Assembly: GCA_024734555.1 (NCBI GenBank) | Contig: JANPWX010000060.1 | Location: 2,138,357 to 2,202,356, forward strand | From: Trochalopteron elliotii | Taxonomy: Eukaryota; Chordata; Aves; Passeriformes; Leiothrichidae | Direction of reading: 5' to 3' | DNA length: 64,000 nucleotides | Part shown: positions 12,001-23,422 of the stretch, piece by piece | Position numbering within the stretch: position 1 is the first letter of the stretch | Layout: the number at the start of each line of letters is the position of its first letter | Translations under genes and position numbers: made by a program | The notes under the pieces: model-generated | The model's database searches: none | What the model saw: the letters and a program-made list of their open reading frames with translations, nothing else | Told to the model about the DNA's origin: nothing

Positions 12001-15000
12001 CATGGATTATCTCATGGCTTTCTCCAGTGGCTTTCTAAAACTCTTCTCTCTTATTTTCTATACAGTTTTACTTGCTCATGTAGAGAAGTGTGATGAGAAG
12101 GAAGGAATCAAAAAGGTTTATTAACAGTCTCCCAACACTTTAGAAATAATTATGTAAATATTTATCTGGTGTATTAAAATGTTCTTTTCTATTTTTTTTA
12201 GACTCTGTAGCTGTCTGTTTCAGTCATGTAAAATACTCTTTGAACAAATGAAGCTTCTCCTTGACTGGTGTTCAGATATGATCATGAAACTCAGCATGCA
12301 TTTGTTGGTGATTATTCTGGACAGATCACTCTTCTGAAGCTTGAGCAGAACACCTGCTCAGTTATCACAACCCTCAAAGGGCATGAAGGTAAAGTAACTC
12401 TTTGTCTTCAAACCACTTGTCCCAGATATGGTACCTCTTTGTAAGTTGGGGTGAGATGTTCAGTTGCATATCTGCCTCTTAAGGGTAGATACTGGATGAA
12501 AAACCAGCCCAGAGTAGTGGTTATCACAAGCTGTTGAAAGCTGTACTTGACTTCCTATTAAAGAACAAACACATTCTTGCTGAAGGGAAATCTTAGCCTT
12601 ATAAACACCTACAGGTATTTTTATTACAGATGAAAAATAAAAGTAAACATATACATTCAGTTAAACACAAGTTATCCACTAGATGGCCACCTTTAAAAGC
12701 TTTAGTCTCCTTAACATTGGAGAAACTGCCTCGTCTGAGGCAAATGTCTCATCCTCTATAGTACAGCTGAAGTCCTTATAGCAAATGTAGAATCGAGTGC
12801 TCCCTGACATTATACAGATCCAGTCTGCTGCAATGAGTAAGGCAAGAATGCAAATCACACAATAATGTGCAGCTTAATAATATGCTGAGAAAAATAAACA
12901 AGACAGTGCCTTTTCCCGTGTGGTACTGGCAACTTTCAAATCAGCTGACAGTTTGCATGTGGGTGAGGATGAACTGCTGGGTCATGAGTCTGACCCACTG
13001 GAAAAGGCTGCCTTGTTTAACAGCTGAAAGTATACAGTAGACTTTGTTAAAGCTGGGTAGACTCCTGATCTACAGATGACTGTAAAATGATACAGATGGT
13101 TTTGAATGCAGGAGGCAAGTTGAGGTTTTCAAGTGATAAATGTCTCTTCTGCTTTCAAGGAGGATTTCTGTTCCTGTTTAGAGCAAAATAATTCTCTTGG
13201 CCCTAGAGACTCCTTTGCCTCTCTATACTTTTGCACTGGTCTGTGTTCAAGTGCAACTTCCTGGTAGATGTTGCAGTTAGTCTGAAAGCAGAATGTGTGT
13301 GTGGCACTTTCTTGTAGTGTGTGTTCTGTCTTGAGTTGTGATGGGCTTCCAAGAACCAACTTCAGCAGTCTGTCCACACAGCAGCTAACTTTGGCTCATA
13401 TATTTCCATATGGGGACTGTGATCCTTGAAACAAGAATTCAGCTAGCATAAAAGATTATTTCAACTGGTATAATATTATTTATTTGATATTTTTTCCTTT
13501 TTTTTAAAGCAAATCAGATTATGTGTAACCTTTTCTCCTCCACCATATTTGTGTAATATTGTCAAGATCTAGTAACTCTAAACTTAAATGGCATCTAATT
13601 CTCCTTTGAGTGCAGTTGTGTTTGACAGACTTCAGAAGTGTGATTTCATCTTGTTTGCTTTCTAGCTCTTGCTGTGTGTGACTTCATAAGCAAGCAGTGT
13701 TTGCTTTGCAGTTTAAATGGTCTCAAAGTTTGTTTTCAGCTTCCAGAATTCACTGTGTATAGCAGCCTGCTCTGTGTAATGCTGAGATAATATTCAAATT
13801 TAATGCCTTTTTGGTGCATATGCTATTCCCAAATGGGTCAGTTTGAAAACAGCATAGCCCTAAAGGAGGCAAAAAAAAAAAAAAAAGAAAAAAAAAATCT
13901 CTTGCTTCAAAGCATTGGAAAGAACTGATTTGGGCTCTAATTGCCATTCATCATCTTGGTTTTGGACTAACAAGGCTTTTGATAACAACTGAGCAATGGA
14001 AGGTTTTCTAAAGAGAAGGATCTCTGTAAGGGAATAAAATGTCCCAGCTTCACAACTATAGGTGGCATGAGTAACAAAATTACTCCTTTAGTCTCCTGGT
14101 TACCATGGGTATGGGTTTAGTATAAGGCTGCTACTGTCAGATGACTCATTTCTTTCTATCCCTAATTCACAGTCACACTGAGCCTTCTGAAATCTGTTTT
14201 GTAATTTAGTGAGTCCTGGCAGATTGCTAACAGCAGTGAAGTTGTCACTTTAGTCCAACTATTTTAAAGTTGTAAGTAGTTGTGTGAGGGAGTTGCTTTA
14301 ACTGAGAATCCTGTGAGCTGTGCTGCAACTGACCAAGCACCTCCCTGTGTTGTAGATGCTGGTTTCTGTTTGGCAAGTGTTAGTACTTCTGTCTTCCAAA
14401 GCTCACATAGCAGCCTGGCAACTCTTAAAATCACCTACCTAAATACAAGGGGCAGAACTCAGAGTTTCTGGCTTATGCTATATGTGTCTTCTAAGGGACA
14501 TCTGCTCTGTTGTCCAGTACTCTTGCCTCTCTGTCAGGACTGCACTTTGCTGTTGGATGCTGCTTCCTTTGCCTTAAGGCTTTCTATGTGCTACTGGAGT
14601 AAGGCAGTACTGCAGATTTCACTTTAATGCTCCAGGAGGGCATCACTGTGTTGGGAGCCAGTCCCTTCCATCTAACTGCAGAATGTTCTTTCCTAGGGAG
14701 CATTACATCCCTGTGGTGGGATCCTGTCCAACGGCTGCTCTTCTCAGGTGCCTCTGACCACAGCATCATCATGTGGGACATTGGTGGAAGGAAGGGGCGA
14801 ACGCTGCTGCTCCAGGGACATCAGTATGTGATGGGCTCTTGCTTTTCATGCATGTCCTGTAATGAACACATAGTCCCAAGAAGACTAAATAGTGTGGCCA
14901 AATATTGGAATCGTTGTGAATAATGGAGAAAATGACTCTTTGCAGAACCCTGAGTACTTTGAAGGGAAAGAAAGATAATCACTACTAGGAAAACCTTACT

Positions 15001-18000
15001 GATTAATCTTTTTTCTTATTCATGTTTAATATTTTATTACCATGGTTTAGAAGTAAAACAGAAGTAGTTTATAGAAAGAGGTGGGTAAAAATCCTAACTC
15101 ATCTGGTTTGGCCTTTATGTAAAAATTGCATATGTCTGTGTTGTAAATACTGCACTGAGTTATGTGTGAGAGGAGGGGTAGAACCTTTATGTATAAGCAT
15201 GTTCATGTACACATATAAAATACACTTCAATATGTTCCTGTTCTGTCTGTCTTTCTATCAGAGGTGATAACTGATAGGCTGAATTACAGGGGTAGTCTCT
15301 CAGCTTCAGAAAATGTCATGTCTCCCCTCTTCTGAAGTTGAGGTAGTTAGTTGTCTGTCACAATCAGCTCTTAATTTTTAGAGACCCCACACTAGCTGCC
15401 TTTTTTAAATGTAGGGCTCTAATTCAGTCTGACAGGCAGTTCACCACGGAAGATAAATTCTACTTAGAAATGCACTGGTACTAGAGATCTTGTATATATT
15501 TAAAGATATTTGTATAGTGTGTTCTCCTCTTGTCTAATTCCATATATGCCTCCATCCACCTTTGATCAAGACTGATAGCCTTAGCCCTAGAACTCTTGTT
15601 AAATCTTGAGGATTTAGTTTTGTGGCTAAAGAATTAATAATAGAATCTTGGTTACAAAAAAGTGAAGTCAGTGACTGGAGGACTTTATAATGCTGTTACT
15701 GCTGCCTTATGTATCCTGGTGAAGACTTGTAACAGGTTCTCTTTGTACTGAATGGGAAAGTAAATTCTTCTGAGAAGCAAATGACTTCTTAATTCAATGT
15801 AGATGTTGCAAAGCAGTTTGATACTACTCAGATTTTTCGTTTAATTTCTTCGAGCAGACTTTTGTTTTGCCATTACTTTCTTTGGGATTAAATTGTCTTG
15901 CTGGTGAATGTATACTTTGCTTTGCAGCTACAGCCTGACTTAATGTGATTTGTTAGCAAAAATGGAACCTCTGTCTGCTGCTTAGTTGCATCTTGAAACA
16001 AATATTTCTCTTTATTTTTCCCGTTGTCTCTGTTTTGACAAGTGGCTCTCCTTGCCAACACAGAAAAGTATTTGCACAGGCACTCTGAGCCAGTTGACAC
16101 TCAGTTCACCATCAGGGCTTACCACCAGCAAAGGTTAACCTGGAACTGTGCTGGTGTTCTGGTCAGGCCTGTAACAACACTCAGCAACATCCTGATGCTA
16201 GGGTAGTGCTCAGGTGACAGCACTGTTCACTCCTCCTCAGAGCTCTGCTTAGTGGACTCAGCAAACTGGAAATCACTTCTGGCCTTCCTCAGTAGCTTTA
16301 TTTACAGGGATAAATCAGGGTTTGCTGGGAAAGCAAGCTTTGTTTAAATGCCTGTGGGTAAATAGTGTGTGCTTTGTTGGCAGTGACAAGGTGCAGGCTA
16401 TCTGCTACATCCAGCTGACACGGCAGCTGGTGTCCTGCTCAGCTGATGGGGGAATTGCTGTTTGGAACATGGATATCAGCCGAGAGGAGGTAAGTTCATC
16501 TCATAGATCAAAGATTTGGTTTTTTCCATTTTCAGAGACTAATGTGACTTTCCTTAGTCAGTTTTGCAGGTTGCTTTCCCTGTCTTGTCTGACACTTCAA
16601 AGCTGAATGATATTATTGAAACCTGTTCTGTTCTAGTGGCTGTTCATGCTGCCTTGTAGTAAATGGGTTCCCAGGACAGGAAAAGTGCAGGAGATGCTTG
16701 GGACTGCTTAGAGTTTTATCTCAAAGACACAACAGGTTCACTGGAATGACTGTGGCCTTTGCTTCTGGAACAGTCTAAAGCAGTCAAAGAAATCAATGGA
16801 CTGTGCTTCAGTAGTCTTGAAAAAGGTTCTCGACTTGTGTCAAAGCAGGTAAAGAAGTGAAAGACAGATTTTTGAAATGCAATTCAGAAGGCAGAGGTTC
16901 AGTCCCCAGGCAATGTTTTTTTGTAAAGACCTCAGTACACAGCAGCTGACCTGGCCATACACTTTCTTTCTGCTTCAGTTCATATCCATGGTGGTGCAAC
17001 TGAGAATACTCTTGTTTTCTTACTGTCAGCAATGTAAGCAAATTGGAAAAAAAAGATGCTTTGTTGTTCCAGGTTTCCTCCTGTCAAGTCTCAGGGAGAC
17101 TTCCTCATGAGATATATAAAGTTGTATAGAATATACAAGTTCAAATTCAAGTCTATGTATTAAAAACATTGTGCCTCTCTATCTCTTACAGAGATGGTCA
17201 GTTAAAGTATCTGGGAGAGCTGAAATGTGTAAAAGCTCTATTTTCATTTGACCTAGTCCATTTATGGGAGAGAAAGTGTGTAGGTGGGAGAAGGAATGCT
17301 TAATGAACATGTGGGCAGGATGGAAAATGCAGAGGAGTTCCTAATTATTTCAAACTGCAATCCCATGAAAGTAGAAAAGATAATTACTCACAGAATTTAC
17401 TTCTGGACACCTCCTTTCTTAGAGGGGATTACTGCCTCATAGCTTCTACAGTTTGGACTACACTGGTCCTTAAAAGCCATCCAGACAACCAGAGCATCAG
17501 TCTTTAAATATCTGCAGCAGGTTTAGTGACTTAGATGTTTGAATGAGTTTTCTTATTAAGGCAGTAACATAACATATTCCTGTAGGCTTAAAAGGTGTAG
17601 GAGGTGTGTAGGTAACCAATAACTGTATTCTTGGGTTTGGGGTTTTTGTGCTAAACTTTCTTTGTACTATGCTCTAGGCAAATTATTGTTGTAACGTCCA
17701 GAACTGAACCAGGGCATCTTTCCAAGTAAAACTTTCCTTTGGGTTCTTAAAACAAACTTCCTTGACTGTTATATGAGGGAAAACTATTCTGATTGCTTAC
17801 ATCTCCTCCTCTTTTGTAGGCTCCTCAATGGCTAGAAAGTGATTCCTGTCAGAAGTGTGAACAACCTTTCTTCTGGAATATAAAGCAAATGTGGGACACA
17901 AAGACATTAGGGTTGAGACAGGTGAGATGCCGGATGCTTAGCTGTACTTGAGCACTTGAGCAAAATGTAAACAGAAGACCACTAAGGCTGGTAGATCTTT

Positions 18001-20637
18001 TCAAGTCTTGGTATTTTTGCTGCTTTGAAGTGAGGTATATTGAGAAGTTACATCTTCTTGGCACTGCTAACACATTTCCAAATTCTGTGGAAGTGCTGCA
18101 TCAAACTTCTGTCACAGGTCAAAGCAGGCTGTGCTAGGAGTGCTCTGTTGGATTTCTCTGAATGTTCCTATGCTTTGGAACTATGGACAGCTAATCCTCA
18201 AGTGTTGTGTAAAATGGCAAACTTAACTGAGCATGTAAATGCTCATGCCAGTGAAGCACTAATGTCCCTGTTTTTACTGCACCAGAATGTCAAAGCTTTC
18301 CAGGTAGTTTTCTTTTAAAAAGGGACTGGACAGGCACCAACAGTCACGTGTTTCTGGCTTCCTTAGACTGGAAGTTTTTAACTGGGTTGCTTGTTCAACC
18401 CTCTTTTTCCCCTTCTCCCAGAAGGAGCTTGCAGGAGAAGAGGATATACACAGAGTATGGAGATAACTCCACTAATGATCCAAATGGCTGTTCAGAACTG
18501 CAGAGATGTTGGTCTTTGGTTGAAGAAACAGGGCATTTCCTAACAGGCTGCTTTCTAACAGTTGCAAAACAGAAGCTTTGATGTTTTTGTTGTTCAGTGG
18601 ACACTTGGTATGGTGGTCAAGTGACACAGTGTAGTGACTTATTTGTTTATTTTCTTCTTCTTCATGAAGCATCATTGCAGAAAATGTGGGCAAGCAGTGT
18701 GTGGCAAGTGCAGCACCAAACGGTCGAGCTACCCAATCATGGGATTTGAGTTCCAGGTCCGTGTCTGTGATTCCTGTTTCGAGTCCATCAAGGATGAAGA
18801 GTGAGTATTAGGGAGTAATAAATTGTAGTAACACTGCTGGTGTGCAGAAACCCTTGGGCTTGCTCCACATCTACACACAATGCTACAGAACACACCGAGC
18901 TGACTCTGCTATTACACCTTGGGGACTGAAAGCACTGTGATGGCAGAGATCTCCATCTGCCTCTGCAAGCACATTTGGATCAGATGTGGGATTACAACAT
19001 TTTTATCCTTGGTAGTTCTTCTTTTCCAGGAGCCCAGATCTAGACTTGAAATATATTTGTCTCAACATTTCAGTTTAGTTAAAAGCTATTGATTGCACTT
19101 AAAATTGGTAAGTGGGTGCCAGACAACACATTACAGCTGCCAGGATGTGTATGTATTAGTTCATGTACACTTTTGAAAAACTTTGGCAATATTCTTTAGA
19201 GCTCAACATTATTTTCCCATGCCAGTAAATCAGGTTAAATATCATTTGCTGTCTCATTAAACTTGTCTTAGAAATGAAGGAATCACCTTTTCTCTTGATA
19301 AGAACAGAGTAATCAGATGTGAAAATTTTGGGAGTGTTTGGGATTTTTTGTTGTGTTGCGGGGGCTTTTTGTTTGCATGGGGTTGGGTTTTTTTGAAAAG
19401 TGGGGTGCTGTGCCCTAGTTCTGTAGCCAGCAGGGGAAAAATGTACCTGAGCTTGACTTTGTTAGCCAGGAGTAGAAGTATTTGCTAGTTCAGTGTCCCA
19501 CTCTGCTCTAGTATTATTAACAGTCACGCTGCAGAAGGCCAGGAAATGTCACACCTGTACAACTCCACAAGCAGTGCCTTAGCATGACCTGTTGATTTAA
19601 TTCTGTGCTCTTTAATATGGTACTGCAGCTCTTGGAATTGATTTATTAGTACTTGAGCAACTCAATTTTCTTTTCGTTTATTTTGTACTGCTGTAATGAT
19701 GCCATGAAGCTTCACCTGATGGCTGGCTTTCATTTCAATTGTTCTTGTGCAGCCGTACTTCCTTGGCAACCTTTCATGAAGGAAAACACAACATTTCACA
19801 CATGTCCATGGACATCTCCAGAGGGCTAATGGTGACCTGTGGGAGCGACCGGATTGTGAAGGTATTGCTGCATCTCTTTCCTGCCTTTCTAAGACATATT
19901 TAATAGAGTGTTCAGTTTTGTACACTCTTTCGTTCTTTCTGACAACTATTGCTATGAGGTATCTATTGTGGGAAGAAGGAATTGTATTTGCTAGGCTGTT
20001 CTTCTGCAGCTAAATGAGGAAATGACTTGTGACTCCACTGTATGGAGTACAGCTGTTGGATCTGTTACTGTTGTGTCTCTGAACAAACACAGCAGGCGTG
20101 GGCAGCAGGAGAATCTGCCAGCAGCCTTAAAGGCACAGAGCTGAGGAAATGTGCAGGTTCCTTTGCTCTGAGCTCCGTGGCTTGGAGCATGGCCACTGAA
20201 AGCCCTTGTTATGAGACAATGACATGGAGCTCAGACTGATACAGAATCTTGCTGTGCCTGAGCTCTGCATTCACCATGCGTGTCAGAACTGAGTCTGTGC
20301 CATCTTGTCCTTGTTTTGCTCTAAGCATGTTTGTGACAAACTGCATAGCATTTCTTAAAACAGACCTACACGGAAGTGCAAGAAGACTCCTGAGCCCCAG
20401 ATTTGGCTTTTGGTTTGTAAGGCTGGTGTAACTCTATGAGATTTTGCTCAAGCATAGATTAAAAAGGAGTTGTTACTTTGTGTCCAGGGATGTCTTTATG
20501 TTTGCTTCTATGCCTCTTGCAGAAAGACCTGTGAGTCTGACACTAATGCTGTGTAACTCTCCACAATTCTCTTGCAGATCTGGGACATGACACCAGTAGT
20601 TGGCTGCAGCCTTGCCACTGGCTTCTCTTCCCGCTGA
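6018..20637 (+). CDS. WDFY1: WDFY1, WD repeat and FYVE domain-containing protein 1 (exons 2-12, 5' partial, spliced)
   Basis: WDFY1 binds phosphatidylinositol 3-phosphate on early endosomes through a FYVE zinc finger and is reported as an adaptor linking TLR3/TLR4 to TRIF (family knowledge). Coding exons seen: 6018-6085, 6821-6894, 8090-8144, 9488-9638, 12276-12388, 14697-14823, 16384-16489, 17820-17921, 18670-18800, 19753-19861, 20578-20637. All phases join cleanly and give 364 residues, which align without gaps to human residues 47-410. Six WD40 blades come first, then the FYVE finger (about residues 278-352: CQKC, RQHHCRKCG, VCGKC, VCDSC), then a last WD unit ending IWDM. The paralogue WDFY2 fits worse: residues such as [14 protein letters not shown] are WDFY1-like. 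The first exon (about 46 residues, ending in a split Arg codon) is not found in 1-6017 and must lie upstream of the window. Confidence 0.97.
6086..6820 (+). other. WDFY1: WDFY1 intron 2
   Basis: A 735-base GT-AG intron (gtaagt ... gacag). No other feature was recognised. Confidence 0.9.
6821..6894 (+). CDS. WDFY1: WDFY1 exon 3
   Basis: Acceptor tttttgacag, donor gtaagt. It encodes about residues 70-93, [20 protein letters not shown] followed by GAIM, which is the second WD40 blade. It ends in phase 0 on an ATG codon. An open frame running on into the intron is only a shadow and has no family match. Confidence 0.96.
6895..8089 (+). other. WDFY1: WDFY1 intron 3
   Basis: A 1195-base GT-AG intron (gtaagt ... 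ttttag). No other feature was recognised. Confidence 0.9.
8090..8144 (+). CDS. WDFY1: WDFY1 exon 4
   Basis: This short 55-base exon lies between acceptor tacttttag and donor gtaaac. It reads [18 protein letters not shown] (about residues 94-111) and opens the split Ala-112 codon. It links WD blades 2 and 3. It is too short to be found by ORF length; the phase and match to human WDFY1 support it. Confidence 0.95.
8145..9487 (+). other. WDFY1: WDFY1 intron 4
   Basis: A 1343-base GT-AG intron (gtaaac ... ctcacag). No other feature was recognised apart from a G-run (ggggggcagggg) near 8911. Confidence 0.9.
9488..9638 (+). CDS. WDFY1: WDFY1 exon 5 (ends at a U12-type donor)
   Basis: Acceptor ctcctcacag. 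It encodes about residues 113-161, from [10 protein letters not shown] to TSWASCL, covering WD blade 3 (ISTGHDK...SWMC). The exon ends CTA CA and is followed by GTATCCTTT, the minor-spliceosome 5' splice site consensus. Splitting Gln-162 as CA|A with the next exon restores the expected LQYD reading. No normal U2 donor nearby keeps the frame. Confidence 0.95.
9639..12275 (+). other. WDFY1: WDFY1 intron 5, U12-type GT-AG intron
   Basis: The 5' splice site GTATCCTTT matches the minor-spliceosome consensus (A/G)TATCCTT. The 3' end TCCTTGACTGGTGTTCAG carries a branch site close to TCCTTRAC, with the branch A at 12264, about 11 bases before the acceptor AG ends, and no long polypyrimidine tract. 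The 2637-base intron splits Gln-162 after its second base. Both ends agree with U12 splicing and with the reading frame. Confidence 0.88.
12276..12388 (+). CDS. WDFY1: WDFY1 exon 6
   Basis: It starts with the last base of Gln-162 after TTCAG, then reads [20 protein letters not shown] and on to LKGHE (about residues 163-199). This is WD blade 4, with GDYSGQ at the blade edge. It ends in the first base of the Gly-200 codon before donor gtaaag. The acceptor lies 11 bases after a U12-type branch site (TCCTTGACT, 12258-12266). Confidence 0.96.
12389..14696 (+). other. WDFY1: WDFY1 intron 6
   Basis: A 2308-base GT-AG intron. It contains an A-rich run (13871-13897). A 115-codon open frame at 14280-14627 on + has no family match and is taken as chance. 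Confidence 0.88.
13871..13897 (+). repeat. A-rich run (A16 G A10)
   Basis: Homopolymer A broken by one G. It could be a slipped microsatellite or the tail of an old retrocopy. No target-site duplication or body was recognised. Confidence 0.85.
14697..14823 (+). CDS. WDFY1: WDFY1 exon 7
   Basis: Acceptor tttcctag, donor gtatgt. It encodes about residues 201-241 and covers WD blade 5: [20 protein letters not shown], then [20 protein letters not shown]. The GASD...MWD pair is a classic WD40 signature. It ends inside the split His-242 codon (CA|T). The open frame continues past the donor by chance. Confidence 0.96.
14824..16383 (+). other. WDFY1: WDFY1 intron 7
   Basis: A 1560-base GT-AG intron (gtatgt ... 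ttggcag). No other feature was recognised. Confidence 0.9.
16384..16489 (+). CDS. WDFY1: WDFY1 exon 8
   Basis: Acceptor gttggcag, donor gtaagt. The first base completes His-242, then about residues 243-277 follow: [20 protein letters not shown], then [15 protein letters not shown]. This is WD blade 6, ending on the VWN strand. It ends in phase 0 just before the FYVE domain. Confidence 0.96.
16490..17819 (+). other. WDFY1: WDFY1 intron 8
   Basis: A 1330-base GT-AG intron between WD blade 6 and the FYVE finger. No other feature was recognised. Confidence 0.9.
17820..17921 (+). CDS. WDFY1: WDFY1 exon 9 (start of FYVE finger)
   Basis: Acceptor cttttgtag, donor gtgaga; 34 codons in phase 0 (about residues 278-311). 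It reads [20 protein letters not shown], then [19 protein letters not shown] is the FYVE WxxD motif and CQKC gives the first pair of zinc ligands. The basic signature is split by the next intron, LRQ|HHCRKCG. Confidence 0.96.
17922..18669 (+). other. WDFY1: WDFY1 intron 9
   Basis: A 748-base GT-AG intron that splits the FYVE signature between RQ and HHCRKCG. No other feature was recognised. Confidence 0.9.
18670..18800 (+). CDS. WDFY1: WDFY1 exon 10 (core of FYVE finger)
   Basis: Acceptor cttcatgaag, donor gtgagt. It encodes about residues 312-354. It starts with [14 protein letters not shown], which carries the PI3P-binding basic motif and the next zinc ligands. [19 protein letters not shown] follows and carries the last Cys pair. 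All eight expected zinc ligands are present across exons 9 and 10, so the finger looks intact. It ends in the split Asp-355 codon. Confidence 0.96.
18801..19752 (+). other. WDFY1: WDFY1 intron 10
   Basis: A 952-base GT-AG intron with a T/G-rich patch near 19340-19400. No other feature was recognised. Confidence 0.9.
19753..19861 (+). CDS. WDFY1: WDFY1 exon 11 (C-terminal WD repeat)
   Basis: Acceptor cttgtgcag, donor gtattg. It completes Asp-355, then reads [20 protein letters not shown], then [16 protein letters not shown] (about residues 356-391). HNISHMSMD and TCGSDRIVK form the last WD40 unit, which lies beyond the FYVE finger. It ends in phase 0 before IWDM. Confidence 0.96.
19862..20577 (+). 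other. WDFY1: WDFY1 intron 11
   Basis: A 716-base GT-AG intron (gtattg ... cttgcag) before the last exon. No other feature was recognised. Confidence 0.9.
20578..20637 (+). CDS. WDFY1: WDFY1 exon 12 coding part and stop
   Basis: Acceptor ctcttgcag. It reads [19 protein letters not shown] and then TGA. IWDM closes the last WD blade, and the tail matches human WDFY1 apart from the last two residues. Total length with the missing first exon would be about 410 residues, equal to human. Confidence 0.96.
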   Translation: MWDMTPVVGCSLATGFSSR

Positions 20638-22335
20638 TCTCCTCCGTGGCAGGTTTATGCACCTTATGTACAGCAATATCCACCGAACGAATGGGATCCT
20701 CCTCAGAATATTACTGCAAACACTGGTTGCTTGATTCTCCTCCTGCTGCTGTTCCAGGATGGACAGTCACCCCTGTAGAGCACAGCTTTTCTGTTGGGCT
20801 CCCTGGGCATCTCCATGGTGCTGGAGCGTGGTTCTGCAGCCTCTCAGACTGACATAAACGGTTTATCTGCAATATGACACCTGGATGGAAGGACCTGTTG
20901 TCTCTCAGTTTACATATGTGGTGTTAGCAATGTGCTATCTCTGCTGATATATCTTGTACAGATACCTTGTAGCTAAAACATTACCAGAGTAAAATGAGTG
21001 TAGTAAGTTCAGTTTGTGCAAATAGTAAAATAACTTATTCTCTCTTCCAAAAAGCAGTTCTCTTGAAATGTTTTTAGGCAGTCACTGTCTAAATTGCCTC
21101 CAAAAGGTATGTTGGTTATTCCTATGGAAGGAGGAGATAGTTTAAAATGGAGTGTAGCTTCTTTCAGACAAGATAGTAAGAGAATCTTTGATCACACAAG
21201 ATCCTTTATTGGCTTTCTTGTAGTGTTTGTCTTCAAGTTCAGTTGCTAGTGAAATCACTTTTGTGGAACAGCTGTTCTGTGTAGGTATCTGGTGAGTCTG
21301 CAAACAATTCTGGGGTTTTTATGTAGTGTTTTAGCATAGCTGATAAACTTCTGTAGTTATGAAAATGTGCAGCCCACTTACTCTAAAGACTGGCCACAGG
21401 TATGAGCCATGTACTTTGACAACTATAATGTTGTTAGAATGGAAACCTAAAAAAATCTGCCTTGTTACAAGGAACAGTTAAGAAAAAATGGCCAGCTAGA
21501 TTTTAGAGATTTTTTTTCTGTGGAAAGGCTGATGTTCTTTAATGTTAAGAAACCTGTCTCTGCTAAAGTACAGCATAAATTCAAATCCTGTCTTGTTGCT
21601 TAAAACAGATAAATATTGAGCAATAATTACTGAGGTACAGAAGAGCTGCTTTTTCCCTGCACCTAGGAGTGTTAGTCCTGAGATATCTATATTGATCCTT
21701 TCCTGTTTCAAAGCTGAGAGGTATGAAGAAGAGCTGTGAGCCTTTGATGACACTGCAGTTGGCACATAAAGGAAATAACTAGTGAGAGATACTGTCAGTA
21801 AACGGGTTTGTCAGTTGAGTGAATCTCCTACATCTGAACACTTTAAAGGAGAATTTATTTTGTAACTTTGGAAGCTAAGGTGATATGTCACAGAGTTTAA
21901 GCTTGGAGCTGTTAAGATTTTTCTGAAAACAGATGCAATATGAGTGAGGACAAAAAAGGGTAGGTCAGCTGGCCTGGAATAGGTAGTGTTACATAATTAT
22001 CAAAGGTAATATGTTCTTTCTGGCAGAACAGTTGAGGGTTAGACTGTCTACTTACAGCAACAATCAAGTGGTGCTATGAGTGTTAGTGAATTCAAGTCCT
22101 AGGTGTGTAACTTGACACTAATAATCTGCATTGGACCATGCTGTAGGCTGAAATAGATTAAGATCATTAATATGTCATGATTCACTTGCATTTTAAGCCA
22201 AAAATCTGATAGTCTCCAAAGGTCATTAGAATCCAGAATATGATAGTTACTGTTACTTTGTCTGCTTTTCCATGGGCCTTCTCTGGAAGTTTTGTGAAGA
22301 GTTTTTTATTTGCTAGCCTTATTGGGCCACTGAAG

Positions 22336-22341
22336 AATAAA
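22336..22341 (+). terminator. Poly(A) signal AATAAA, proximal candidate for WDFY1
   Basis: This is the first AATAAA after the WDFY1 stop codon. A GT-rich element (cttttgtgggg) starts about 10 bases downstream, as expected for cleavage. Use of the site is inferred. Confidence 0.45.
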
Positions 22342-23416
22342 CAAAACTATCTTTTGTGGGGATCCCAAAACTTGTCTTGCCTTCAGTCCAGGATTTAGCA
22401 CTTGTCACGCTGATCTGATTCAACTCTGGCTACATGCTGTATATCTTAGGTTTTTTGGGAAGGTTTATTTCTAAGCTGTTGAGAAAAAATCATCTTGCAC
22501 TGGAAGAGCAGTTGCAGCTTTATGCTCTAAGGCCTTCACTTTTCTAAACTAGGAGAGGAAGTGTTGCAGGGTGAATAAGCTCTGATAATTCTCTGCATTC
22601 AGTTTCAGGCTGTTCTGTCTGGCTCTGGAAGAGAACAGAAGCCTTCTTCCTTGCAGCATGCAAGACAGAACATGAATTACAGTGCTAGAAATGTTTAATA
22701 TCTCACTGTAACAGGTTAGGAGGATCTAGGGTGTGGGTTAAGCTGGGAGATTGATGTAGATGTGCAATGAGTACCATATTTTTCAACCCAGGCATTCTGA
22801 AACCTATACCCATGATGCTGAGGTGGGACTCCTCTGCAGTTAGCACTCCAGAAGTCAGCTTTTTTAGTTCTGATTACTCAGTGTGCCCCTGCTCAGCACA
22901 CAGCTCCCCCCTCCCTTCCCTGTGAATACTTCCTCTGCTTCTTTACATTATGTTTTTGCCACTAGATAATATATTCTCTACTGCCTAAGGAATCTATTTT
23001 CTATAATTGATATACTTAAAGATAGTGTCAGTTCAGATATAATGACAATTATGGCCACTAAATCATTAGTCTTTTAAGTGTACTCTTGGTGTTGAATGAG
23101 TAATGCTCACAAACCACTAAAGAGAGAGTAGTTTTGTTTATAAACAACTATTTTGAAGGCACACACGCTCTCATGAAACTGAACATACTTCAGCTATGTC
23201 AGCTCAAGTGTGCAATTACTGAGAAACCTTGATTTGAAGCATTACAGATCTCACTTGTGTAACCTCTTCCTTTGGGGCAGGGAAGGGGAGCAAAGGGTAC
23301 TAATATGTGCTAATTCTTTCCTGGTTGTATTTCTGTACTCTGCATAGTTAAGAGAGTCTAGATAAATCTGTCCTTTGCTCCTCCTTGTCTGTTTTTTAAA
23401 TTTTGATTACATGTAC

Positions 23417-23422
23417 AATAAA
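23417..23422 (+). terminator. Poly(A) signal AATAAA, distal candidate for WDFY1
   Basis: The signal lies in TGTACAATAAAATATTT. The upstream TGTA is a typical CFIm-binding motif. It would give a 3' UTR of about 2.8 kb. Confidence 0.5.

Noticed and set aside
13871..13897. A-rich run as a retrogene or SINE tail
   Set aside because: No recognisable element body or target-site duplication was seen next to it.
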